From: Ashinkailepas kermadecensis | Lineage: Eukaryota; Arthropoda; Thecostraca; Neolepadidae | Reading direction: 5' to 3' | DNA length: 64,000 nucleotides | NCBI GenBank assembly: GCA_034440615.1 | Contig: JAOTOM010004146.1 | Coordinates: forward strand, 62,001-126,000 | Shown here: in pieces, positions 36,166 to 46,316 of the stretch | Numbering within the stretch: the first letter of the stretch is position 1 | Layout of the letters: every line of letters starts with the position of its first letter | Program-made: the position numbers and the translations under genes | Notes under the pieces: generated by a model | Seen by the model: only the letters and a program-made list of their open reading frames with translations | Database searches by the model: none | Told to the model about the DNA's origin: nothing

Positions 36166-37004
36166 TTGTTGGCGTGTTTTTGAGTTATAATTAGTCTTGG
36201 ATGGGGTGATGTGCAGGTCCTCTTAAGCAGGCATGGGTTGAGTTAGAAAATCATTTATGGGTGTGGAAGCGTATGCTATGCAATTGCAAATTAATGATGC
36301 TAAGATAAGTTGGAGTAAATATATACTTTGGAACGGTGATATGATATTGATTCAGGTGTGTTGGTCACCCGATCAACGCGTGTGTTAGGCAAGATCGAGT
36401 GAATAGGACTATATGCTTGGGTATATAGGTAGGTAGACAGGTATTGGTAGATGAGTTGCATGTTAGAAGATAGTTTCTTTATAATTTAGGATATATTATT
36501 GGTAAGAGTTTTGAACATCTTTTGTCCATGCTTATATTATCTTCCTTTTAGACAATTAACCCAGACGAGCCTCTGTGGTTCTTATTAAGTCTGAACATTT
36601 GATGACTTGATGACTTGATGACTTTATGACGTCTGCTAGAATCACGGAATAGATGCGGAATTGTAGCTTAATTTTCTATGAGTTATGCAGGTTGATTTGT
36701 GAACTTCTGGCCAGCATGCTTCTCGTCTACGTTTTATTTTCGGTTAACACACGCACTGGAGGCCCTCTGAAAATTACGCGCACTGGAGAGTGGGCGGGTT
36801 CCGCCCCCCCTCTAAGATCTCGGCTCCTATTACAGCTAGAGTAACTAAATTTGCAGGGTAGATGGGTATGGTGGTGAACTCTATTGTGTATAAATTTCAT
36901 GACCATATGCCGATATCTTCAAGGTCAAATGAGGTCACATATGTCATATTTGGCTTGTTTTGCGTGGCTTCGCTTGACATTGTTATGGATTGCTGCGATT
37001 ATGC
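36166..37004. other. Probable CR1 3' flank and unremarkable DNA
   Basis: AT-rich sequence after the CR1-like tail with 'gatgacttgatgacttgatg' short repeats at about 36600-36630. There is an 'aaggtcaaatgaggtcac' phrase at about 36919-36936. Confidence 0.35.
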
Positions 37005-37602
37005 GACTAGCTGAGATGGTGTGCGGAGCAGTTTGTGTGCTGGTCAGCACAGTCAGTGTGACCGACTAGCTGGGATGGTTTGCGGAGCAGTTTGTGTGCT
37101 GGTCAGCACAGTCAGTGTGACCGACTAGCTGAGATGGTTTGCGGAGCAGTTTGTGTGCTGGTCAGCACAGTCAGTGTGACCGACTAGCTGGGATGGTGTG
37201 CGGAGCAGTTTGTGTGCTGGTCAGCACAGTCAGTGTGACCGACTAGCTGGGATGGTGTGCGGAGCAGTTTGTGTGCTGGTCAGCACGGCCAGTGTGACCG
37301 ACTAGCTGGGATGGTTTGCGGAGCAGTGTGTGTGCTGGTCAGCACAGTCAGTGTGACCGACTAGCTGGGATGGTGTGCGGAGCAGTTTGTGTGCTGGTCA
37401 GCACAGTCAATGTGACCGACTAGCTGGGATGGTGTGCGGAGCAGTGTGTGTGCTGGTCAGCACAGTCAGTGTGACCGACTAGCTGGGATGGTGTGCGGAG
37501 CAGTTTGTGTGCTGGTCAGCACAGTCAGTGTGACCGACTAGCTGAGATGGTGTGCGGAGCAGTTTGTGTGCTGGTCAGCACGATCAGTGAGATCAACTAA
37601 AG
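37005..37602. repeat. Minisatellite, 59-bp unit, about 10 copies
   Basis: The unit starts 'gactagctgggatggt' and contains 'gtgctggtcagcac', a short dyad. The period is exactly 59 bp (for example 37005 and 37064). Copies differ by single substitutions only, so the array is young. Confidence 0.95.
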
Positions 37603-39055
37603 TCGAGTAAGCACGTTAATAGTACGTTGACGTCATCTGTATCCTCAATCTCGTCGTTCTGCCCAATAAATATGTTGGCCTGGGATACGTGAAACTCAGT
37701 TTAAGCTCAGAGTTGCCTGCGCAGTGTTTGGAAACACACGCAAGCTGCTTGCTGATGCGATCCGACCTGTCAAGCTTGCTCATCGTGAACTGGAGCTTGA
37801 AAATAAAAATCAAGATCCTCAGTAGCTGAACTTCTCAGCATCTCGGAGACCACGGTGGAATGTTGTTAAGCAACACAGTCGTGAAACACTGGCAAGGGTG
37901 ATTAGCGACGTTGTGCACTTGAAGGACAAAATAGAAAGGTTCGTGAACGTGTTGAACTCTTTTCGGATTCGTCTGAATTTGATGATGGATGATGGTGGTA
38001 AATAAGTACAAAATACTCATATGAAAGTACGCTTGTCTTCTCGCAAATAATTGGTCTTTTTCGTTATACCTTTCATAGCGCATAGTTGGTCTCGATGGTG
38101 CATGATAGTCACGTCGTCAAGGGAGAGGTGGACTACCTTCTTTTCGAAATAATTTAAACCTGGAACTAACACTGGTGCACTCCCCATGCATTCCGGGGAC
38201 TAAAGCCATTTCCCCCTCGTTTCAAAGGCCTTAATATTTAGCCATTACTTCTATCTAGTAGGGGAAAATAATGTATTACTAGTCGGTAGGTAATTTCGGA
38301 CATATATGTTTCACCACGATGTGATAGTGATATACTAACGAAAATTAATTATTTTAAAACAGACAGCGTTGGGCGTCCTCTGCAAGCTGAACTTCCAGTG
38401 AAAGAGGCTGGTGAGACTGCGGCTGTTTTCTTCTCATTTTCTTGTTCAATCAGTTATAGTTGCAAAGTGTAAATCCACACAGTTTTTCTTGAACAGCAGT
38501 TTGATAGATTGCGCAGTTTTGAAGAGCTTTCATCCTGGTTATACCATGATGTTGCAATTATTTCGTCACAATCGCTGTTTTCTATATATTTTCCAACTTG
38601 CTTATATCGGGCACCTGTCCAATACAAACCGAGTTGGTGTCCGATACAAGCCGGACGGCTATAATGAATACAAGTCTAGCACACTGCTAGACAGGTGTGC
38701 TGACATGGGTCAGTGATGTTCTCAGGACCAATGGCCTCGTTGCACCTCGAATGACCTGAGGTATTTCAGATTGTAGAATGGTTTCAGGTTATAGAATGCG
38801 TAGGACAAAACTGTTGAATGGAGAGTTGAAATAAACCTCGGAAAATGCATGATCATGAGCTTTTTAACCATGCATATTTTTCACATTGAAACTACAGAGG
38901 ACTGGTTGAAAGTCCGGCAGGTAGCCAAAGACCGATTAAAATGGTCGCTGGTCTCGGCCGGGGTTTCTTATTATGTGTTCGGTCCATATATCTCCCACAT
39001 CTAAACTGCACGAGAATCGGTGAGGACAACTGTCCATTTCTCACAAATATCTATG
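37603..39055. other. No gene recognised
   Basis: AT-rich DNA with frames below about 100 codons on both strands and no recognisable motif. Confidence 0.4.
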
Positions 39056-39962
39056 GCAGAGCTGTGTATACAGCTGACTATTCCTCCCAAGTATTTACGG
39101 CAGATCTGTGGGCGCAGGTCGTAGCTCCTTTCGAGTATCTGGAGCAGAGCTGTGGGTGCCGCTGGTGGCTCCTCCCGAGGATCTTCGGCAGAGCTGTGAG
39201 TACCGCTGGTGGCTCCTCCTGGGGATCTGCGGCAGAGCTGTGAGTACCGCTGGTGGCTCCTCCCGAGGATCTGCGGCAGAGCTGTGAGTACCGCTGGTGG
39301 CTCCTCCCGAGGATCTGCGGCAGAGCTGTGGGTACCGCTGGTGGCTCCTCCCGAGGATCTGCGGCAGAGCTGTGAGTACCGCTGGTGGCTCCTCCCGAGG
39401 ATCTGCGGCAGAGCTGTGGGTACCGCTGGTGGCTCCTCCCGAGGATCTGCGGCAGAGCTGTGAGTACCGCTGGTGGCTCCTCCCGAGGATCTTCGGCAGA
39501 GCTGTGAGTACCGCTGGTGGCTCCTCCCGAGGATCTGCGGCAGAGCTGTGAGTACCGCTGGTGGCTCCTCCCGAGGATCTGCGGCAGAGCTGTGGGTACC
39601 GCTGGTGGCTCCTCCCGAGGATCTGCGGCAGAGCTGTGGGTACCGCTGGTGGCTCCTCCTGGGGATCTGCGGCAGAGCTGTGAGTACCGCTGGTGGCTCC
39701 TCCAGAAGATCTGCGGCAAAGCCGCGGGTACAGCTGGTGGCTCTCTTAGAGTATCTGGAGCAGAGCTGTGGGTACCGCTGGTGGCTCCTCCCGAGGATCT
39801 GTGACATAGCTGTGGGTACCGCTGGTGGCTCCTCCCGAGGATCTGCGGCAAAACAGCAAGTACAGCTGGTGGCTCCCTTCGAGTATCTGGAGCAGAGCTG
39901 TGGGCACAGCTGATCCCGATGGCTCCTCCTGAGGATCTGCGGCAGAGCTGTGGGTACCGCTG
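39056..39962. repeat. Minisatellite, 44-bp unit, about 20 copies
   Basis: The unit holds 'cagagctgtgagtaccgc', 'tggtggctcctcccgagg' and 'atctgcgg'. The central copies are nearly identical, while the edges (39056-39170 and 39700-39960) carry 'gagtatctggagcagagc' variants and insertions. Open frames of up to 327 codons on the minus strand are stop-free by-products. Confidence 0.95.
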
Positions 39963-40307
39963 GCGCTTCTCTGAGCCAAAACAAGGGCTTCTATCAGCGC
40001 GACAGCGGTTGCCGGCAGCAGACTTCGGCCGGCCAATTCCCCCGATAAACCTCAGTTTCTAGATTTCTCGACAGGCCGAAGCAGCTCGTCTGATTGCCGT
40101 CTTTGTCCTGTTATTTGGATTCTGGCTCTGCAATCGATTTACGGGCCAGCGAGATCGGAATAAGGCTCTGCCCTGACCGGAATGCTTCTCCCAGCGACAG
40201 CCGGTCGTCAGAAAATATCCGTCCCAGGAGGTAACGATATTCTAAACTCAATATTAATCAGAAGTAGTACAAGTGTAGTTATGGATGGGAATGTGGTGAA
40301 CTCGCTA

Positions 40308-40504
<197 letters not shown>

Positions 40505-40516
40505 CACTCTCTCTCC

Positions 40517-40546
40517 AGTGTGTGAGTGTGTGTGTGTGTGTGTGGG

Positions 40547-40619
<73 letters not shown>

Positions 40620-40640
40620 TGTGTTTGTGTGTACTATGTG
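40517..40640. repeat. (TG)n microsatellite
   Basis: About 120 bp of GT repeats with one G run at about 40544-40549, directly downstream of the TA tract. Confidence 0.95.
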
Positions 40641-41148
40641 CATGTCTGGATAAACAAGACGACTGCTTTTGTTTTCACCAGTGCGTTGGTTGTTTTCCAC
40701 AGTTATTATTGTTCTTTTCTGTGTTGTATTTAGTTGAGAGACAACGAGTACGAAAACACTCATGTATAATAACATTAAGGTTTTAAAAAAATACATATTC
40801 CATGTTTAGTGTGAAGGAAATATGGCGCTGCAAAGCATGGTATAATTACTTATATATTTTCAGCGGCGGATGCACCTATTAATATACCAAATTAAAAACA
40901 CATGCACATACTTCACATTATTTACAGACATGTAGTCATTACCTGACCTGCTCTGGGCTACTCCTCAGCTATAGTGTTATACAAGACTTCACCTGTATGT
41001 TCATGAACGGGCGGCACTGCTGTATAAAGGATCCTCGCACACCATGATATGTTATATGTACATATGCTATATGCAACGTGTCCTTTATCACTTCTTCGTC
41101 TGTTTTGCGTGAAATATTTATCTGATTTTGATAGGAAGGATGCATTGT

Positions 41149-41690
41149 TGGCCCATTCCACAACAAATCGGCAAGGGAATAACACCCAATATTTTATATT
41201 TTGATGTAAATATTTGTGTGGGGTTATCTGATGCGCCGAATCCAGCGTGCCATTTTTAGAAAGATCAGATCAACGGTCAAGGAGTTATAGCCTAGGACAT
41301 TTATCAGATGTCACCATACAAGGGTGCCTTTTGATGTCCATAATGCAATGAAGAACAATCCGAATTGTGCAAAAGTATATATCAGTGAGCTCATAATAAT
41401 CCACTCCATCTTTTGGCTAATTAGGAATTTTCGTTTACGGGCCATTTCAAATCGTGACATCATGACCTAAGGTCACGTGACCAATCTTAACTATCGGGAC
41501 AATCACAATGCGACTTGGAAAGGTGCAAAGATGAAGTTTGGCATCTTATCTTTCGAAGCAAAAAAATAAAAATAAAATAGGGGTTGGCCCCTAAAATTCT
41601 ACCTATCCGTTCAAAATTAGGCATGCATGGTCCTTTTACGCTAATTTATGGTGGCCTGTTTTAATATTTGTTTAAAACAGTATATTAGTG
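41149..41690 (+). repeat. Left long terminal inverted repeat
   Basis: Matches the reverse complement of about 44285-44806 with substitutions and small indels. It includes a 'tgacctaaggtca' everted AGGTCA pair at about 41467-41479. Confidence 0.75.
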
Positions 41691-41826
41691 AAATACAAGC
41701 CTTTTGATGTCCGTGGCACGTGCTGAGATGAGAATGTTACTCATCTGATCTTGAGTGATGTGTTGTACAAGTGTTCTAACTCGTGATGTCAAGGGTTAAA
41801 CAAATGGCAGAAATGTCTCCGAATTG

Positions 41827-42255
41827 TGGTAGGTGGCCCATTCCACGACAAATCGACAAGTGAAGGGACCAAATTACACTCTATATCTCGATGAAAATAC
41901 TAATAAATATAGGGCTAGTTTGTCTCTATAATCCAGCCGTGCAATTTTGGGAAATATCGGAGCAACGGTGAGTGAGTTATAGGAGTTATAGGAATTATAG
42001 CATCCAACATTTTTGAGGGGTCACCTAAGAATTTGGAGACCTGGAACTCAATGAGGAGCAACACGAATTGCAGTAAGCTATATATCGCTGAACTCGTTAT
42101 GATCCACTGCACCTTGTGTCACTTTCGAAATTTTTGTTCACGTGTGTTTTAAATCGTTAGCTTGTGACACAACCTAATGTGACCTAGATTGACCTTCGAG
42201 ACAGTCACAATGCTATTCTGGAAATTCGGAAGCGACGAAGGGTGACCTGTGAAAT
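41827..42255 (+). repeat. Second, diverged left arm copy
   Basis: It starts 'ggtggcccattccacgac' and follows the same word order as the outer left arm ('gagttatagg', 'aactcaatgagga', 'tgatccactgcacctt'), but is more diverged. It may be the remnant of a related element or an arm duplication. Confidence 0.65.
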
Positions 42256-42785
42256 CCTAGATCAGCACTTGTAAGGAGAAAAGTAATCGAAATGTTTTCA
42301 TCTAATGCAATATATTTCGGCCTCAATGTCAGCATATCAGGAATGCACGATCATATTTCACCGACAACACTGAAGGGTTTTTATCAGCGCCAATCACTGT
42401 AATATCAACCTTCTGGCGTATCAACCTTCAAACCCCACATTCTGGAAATGAAATGATAAACCTCATTGACTGAGTAATCGCATTCATCTTGAACTGTTTG
42501 AGAACAAATTTGGCGCGGACGCATCCATTGACACATGCTGAGCCTGAAATGAATCGCATTGGATAATGAGCCGTCTGCATCGGTGTAATAAAATAAAGTA
42601 ATAGAATTACACAATAGAGAGAAATACAATAATGTGTTGCAGTACAGTATTATAATGCAATGCAATGTAATGATCTACAGATCTGCAGATCATTCCATAC
42701 CTTGTCAGAATCCCAATTCAAACTGATGATCTGTCACTGCGATAATATTAATCAATCTGTATCAGCGCGCACACTAGCACGTCTC

Positions 42786-44012
42786 ACTTCACCCGACTGC
42801 CATTAACACACGCCCCGCATCGGTAAGCAGTTCATAAACTATTACGGTGCTGTGGGTCACTGGTGCGAACTTGTGGTAGCCCTGGGTTCCCTTCACCGTG
42901 ATGGCTTTCGAGAAGCGCTCGGTGAGTTGGGTCGTGACGTCCATTGTCTCCTGCTTTGATACAAATATGAATTTGATGCAGCTGGCAGGCTTGTGCGACA
43001 GATATTCAAACATGTCCTCCGCCGTCAGTATCTGGTTGTTAAGCGTGCGCTTGAGGCTCTCTTGAGCCGCGACTGTGCCCCCGATGCCGTCGCAAGCGCC
43101 CTTGCCATGAGATGTGACAAGAAAGCCACTCACAGGATACCCCATAATCTATCTGTTGGTTACACACATTAACGAAGCCATGCTTATTCGTATACTGGCG
43201 TCTGTGAAATACATATTTTTAGGTCAGGTACTGCGGTCAGAATTTCTGGGATAAGCCGTTGCAGGAACGCACGCACCATGTCGGTGTTGTGCTTTGTGCC
43301 GTCAGAGATACAGCAGTAGCTCTGATGGCACAGTACCTCGTCCTGACGCCAGTACACTACAAACGGGTTCATGGTGCTCTGGGGCGAATCCCAGTGGAAG
43401 CCTTGCCCTGCATCCTGCACTACAAATTAATAATTTTCAGCGAAATCGATCTACACAATCACTTCGCTCTCCTTGCCAGTAGCCTTTGCGTAGGTGAAGT
43501 GCTGACCTTGTTTGTCAGCAACAAAGTGGTGTCAGATCAGCTTCACGGTTTGCTGGCTCAAATATCGCATGTTTTCCTCTTTGGTCTAGACTATTTCTGT
43601 GAGTGTACAGCGATGCGTGCTCATCCACTGTTTGTACATAATATCATTATCCATGTCAGCATCTGGGGCTAAATCACCTTCACTCTCTTCTCCTGATTTG
43701 TCCGTGAGGATAATCTTCAGAAAGTTCATCACCCCGTCTTCACCAGGGCAGTCCTCACAGTTGTGCATCATGCAATCACGGTTTTCCGTGCCACATACAG
43801 CGTGATCGAGGAGGCTACGGTATTTGAGACCGGGAAGGCCGAGAGCGGATACAAGCAGTTTTGGGTTTTGATGATAAGCACGTTCAGCGACAGTGAGCAT
43901 TGAGCACGGGACACCCAAACACGGTGCCACCCCTTGTTTGTGTCCTTCCTGATATTTCACTACATACGCATATTTTTTACTTTCGCGAGGCAGTACATAG
44001 TTTGCGAATGTT
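42786..44012 (-). pseudogene. Transposase-like protein relic (SHGKGxCDGxGG family)
   Basis: The minus strand reads, in order: FANYVLPRESKKYAY; a cysteine cluster CMMHNCEDCPG; YKQWMSTHRCTL; a stretch with four stop codons containing IDFAENY; then VVQDAGQGFHWDSPQST and FVVYWRQ; CCISDGTKHNTDMV; and after a frameshift NKHGFVNVCNQQIDYG, then after another frameshift TSHGKGACDGIGGTV. It closes with a conserved tail (RTLNNQILTAEDMFEY) and a stop at about 42786. I recognise the order, especially the SHGKG-CDG block, from uncharacterised multicopy proteins in many invertebrate genomes that look like DDE-type transposases. The expected 'SDGxxSQYKN' acidic block is destroyed at the frameshift near 43190. 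Its central place between long inverted repeats supports the transposase reading. The superfamily name is not certain. Confidence 0.7.
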
Positions 44013-44284
44013 TTTTTCGGTTATCGGAATGTGATTACAAAATTATGGATGCTTCTCTCTCCTTGTAATTCATGGTAACGTACAACTCATAAATCATCTA
44101 CTACCACAATTTGGAGACATTTCTCACATTTTGTTTAGCCCTTGACCTCACGAATTAGAACACTTGTGCAACACAACATTCAAGATCAGATGACTAACAT
44201 TATTATCCCATCACGTGCCTCATACGTCAAAAGCCTTGCATTTCAGTAATATATCGTTCGAAATACATATTCATGCAGGCCACG

Positions 44285-44806
44285 ATAAACGAGCGGAAAA
44301 AAAAACAACCATGCATGCCTAATTTTGAACGTGATGTGTAGAGTTTTAGGAGCAAAACCCTATGTTTTATTTTTTGCTTCGAAAGATAAATTATTTAACT
44401 ACATTTCTGCACTTTTCAAATCACTTTGTGGCTGTACCGAAATGTAAAATACTTCACTTGACCTACGGTCACGATGTCACGATTTCAATTATCCCGTAAA
44501 CGAAAATTTCGAAATAGCCAAAAGATGCAGTGGGTCATTGTGAATTCACCGATATATTCTTTTACACGATTCAGATTGTTCATTCAGATTCTTCATTGAG
44601 TTAAAGACCTCAAAAGACTCCATTGTTAGGTGAAATCTCAAGAATGTCCGAGGCCATAACTCCTTGACCGTTTATCTGATCTTTCTAAACATGGCACAGC
44701 TGGATTTAGCGCATCAGATAACCCCGCACAAATATTTTCATCAAAATATACAATATTGGGTGTTATTGTAGCCCTTTCCCTTGTTGATTTGTCGTGGAAT
44801 GGGCCA
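44285..44806 (-). repeat. Right long terminal inverted repeat
   Basis: Inverse of 41149-41690. It ends 'gtcgtggaatgggcca', and the CR1-like fragment begins within about 60 bp. Confidence 0.75.
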
Positions 44807-44935
44807 GTTGACCAGTTGACCTGGGCCAGTTGTCTTTGTTTGCTGATTTTTCGTCAATTGACTGGTTACAATCAGTGGCAGAGGATGGTGAGATGGTTGA
44901 GGAGCTGAGCAAGCAGTTTAAATCAGTGTTTGCAT

Positions 44936-45108
44936 AAAAAAATTAATCCGGTTCTTGCTGGGGTGGCTTTATGAACCAGGGTCCTATTGCTAAGCAGAGC
45001 TTGTTGCGTGAACCCTGGCCCCACCACCCGATCCATGAATTCCAGTTGAACGGCAGAATTTTGACCGAAAGTTTAACTTGCCGTCAATGCACCGACACGG
45101 CCGCCCGG
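44936..45108 (-). mobile_element. SINE fragment inserted in the CR1-like element
   Basis: Closely matches the tail half of the 23-kb SINE (shared 'gctttatgaaccagggtcc' and 'ttgctaagcagagcttg'), in the same minus orientation and 5'-truncated at the 'gcccggta' junction. A run 'aaaaaaattaa' at the left corresponds to its A-rich tail. It is closer to the 23-kb copy than either is to the 10-kb copies, so the last two insertions are younger. Confidence 0.8.
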
Positions 45109-46068
45109 TAATTGGAAGATATGACTAATCTGCCAACCGTACACCACAGTTCAGTGACAGATGATCGGATAAACGATGTTGATTTCATTGATAGCGATGT
45201 TGTTTGCAATCCTATCAAGAAAATAAAACCAAACAAGGCAGCAGGACCTGATGAAATTTATTGTAGGGTATTGCGGGAAGCTGAAAAGGAACTGGCAATT
45301 CCACTTAGTATAATATTTTGTAGATCAGTCTCACAAAATGAAATTCCAACATATTGCAAAAGAGCAAATGTAGTTCCTATTTTCAAGAAAGGAGAAAGAG
45401 GCAAAGTTGAAAACCATAGGCCAGTAAGCCTCACATCCCTAGTTTGCAAGGTACTCGAATCAATTATCAAGGATAGAATAGTTAGTTTTCTGGAAGGAAA
45501 CAGATTGATTCAAGATACTCAACATTGGTTTAGAAAAGGGCGATCGTGTCTCACAAATCTTTTGCACTTTTTTAATTTCGCTACAGAACAATTTGATCAG
45601 GGAAATCAGGTTGATGTAGCATATCTTGACTTTAGTAAGGCCTTTGACAAGGCACCCCATAAACGGTTAATGATGCAGCTTCAGGTCCATGGTATTGCAG
45701 GTAGCATCCTAAAATGGATAGAGTTGTGGCTTTCAGATACACAGCAGAGAGTGATGCTAAATGGTACAAAGTTATCATGGCCAAATGTTCTTAGCGGAGT
45801 CCCCCAGGGGTCAGTACTGGGGCCACTATTGTTCATTATAGTTGTAAATAACACTGAAAGTGGCTTAAGCAGGAAGGTTTTGAAATTTCCGGATGATTTG
45901 AAGGTCTTTAGGGCAATAACAGAACACAGTGAGCAGGTCTCGCTGCAGAAAGACTTAGACGAACTTGTGAAGTGGTCCGAAAAATGGCGAATGAAATTTA
46001 ATTATGATAAGTGCAAAATAATGCATGTAGTTAGGCAGCATATGAAGGCTCCATACTTGATGGGTGGC
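45109..46068 (+). pseudogene. Reverse transcriptase domain, CR1-like, altered catalytic box
   Basis: An open frame of about 320 codons holds the palm and fingers of a non-LTR reverse transcriptase. From the ATG at 45112: NKAAGPDEIY (41-50), RPVSLTSLVCKVLESII (103-119), FRKGRSCLTNLL (140-151), motif A YLDFSKAFD (171-179), SGVPQGSVLGPLL (228-240), and thumb-like WSEKWRMKFNYDKCKIM (288-304). The catalytic box, normally FADD or YADD, reads FPDD (259-262): both aspartates remain but the alanine is proline, likely inactivating. No endonuclease domain precedes it and the C-terminus is replaced by a foreign insertion. The motifs fit CR1/L2-type elements of the Jockey group. Confidence 0.85.
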
Positions 46069-46316
46069 CAGGGGTGTCGATTTTTGAAAAACATTGGGGG
46101 GCCCGAAGTGCCAACGCACTAGATCCCCCCCACCCCCCAAAAAAACTCATCGGATTTAGCCAACTATATTTTCAGATCTCAGAAATTCTGTTTTTTATTC
46201 GACGATGTGTATGTTTATGTTTATTAAGCATCCTCACCAGCGGGGAAAATCGTCCAATAACTGGTGAAGTAACATAATTAAAAGAGCAGTGTTCAGTACA
46301 TGTCAACATAACAACT
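46069..46316 (+). mobile_element. Dispersed element starting 'caggggtgtcgatttttg', copy 2
   Basis: Same body as 31658-31905, ending in 'acatgtcaacataa' before the 491-bp satellite begins. It truncates the CR1-like element, so it is younger than it. Whether the satellite lies inside this element is unresolved. Confidence 0.7.

Larger units (their letters stand above)
41149..44806 (-). mobile_element. Decayed DNA transposon with ~0.5-kb inverted terminal repeats
   Basis: The outer ends are 'tggcccattcca' at 41149-41160 and its exact inverse at 44795-44806. Inward from both ends the same words appear in mirrored order over about 530 bp: 'ggggttatctgatgcgc', 'agatcagatcaacggtc' or its variant, 'ggagttat', 'atctttcgaagcaaaaaa' and 'aaaattaggcatgcatgg'. 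Between the arms lies a minus-strand transposase-like pseudogene (42786-44012). The left side has a second, diverged copy of the arm in direct orientation (41827-42255). A target duplication could not be fixed. About 3.66 kb overall. Confidence 0.75.
44862..46068 (+). mobile_element. CR1-like non-LTR retrotransposon fragment, split by a SINE
   Basis: The first piece, about 44871-44935, encodes EDGEMVEELSKQFKSVF, the region just before the reverse transcriptase in this family. A SINE fragment interrupts (44936-45108), and then the frame resumes with EDMTNLPT and the reverse transcriptase. At 46069 the element is cut by the 'caggggtgtcgat' element, in the middle of a normally continuous KAPYLMGG stretch. 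The 5' half and 3' end are missing. Confidence 0.85.

Noticed and set aside
39001..39984. 327-codon minus-strand frame rich in cysteine, arginine and serine
   Set aside because: A stop-free reading of the 44-bp minisatellite; the period is not a multiple of three and the peptide merely cycles.
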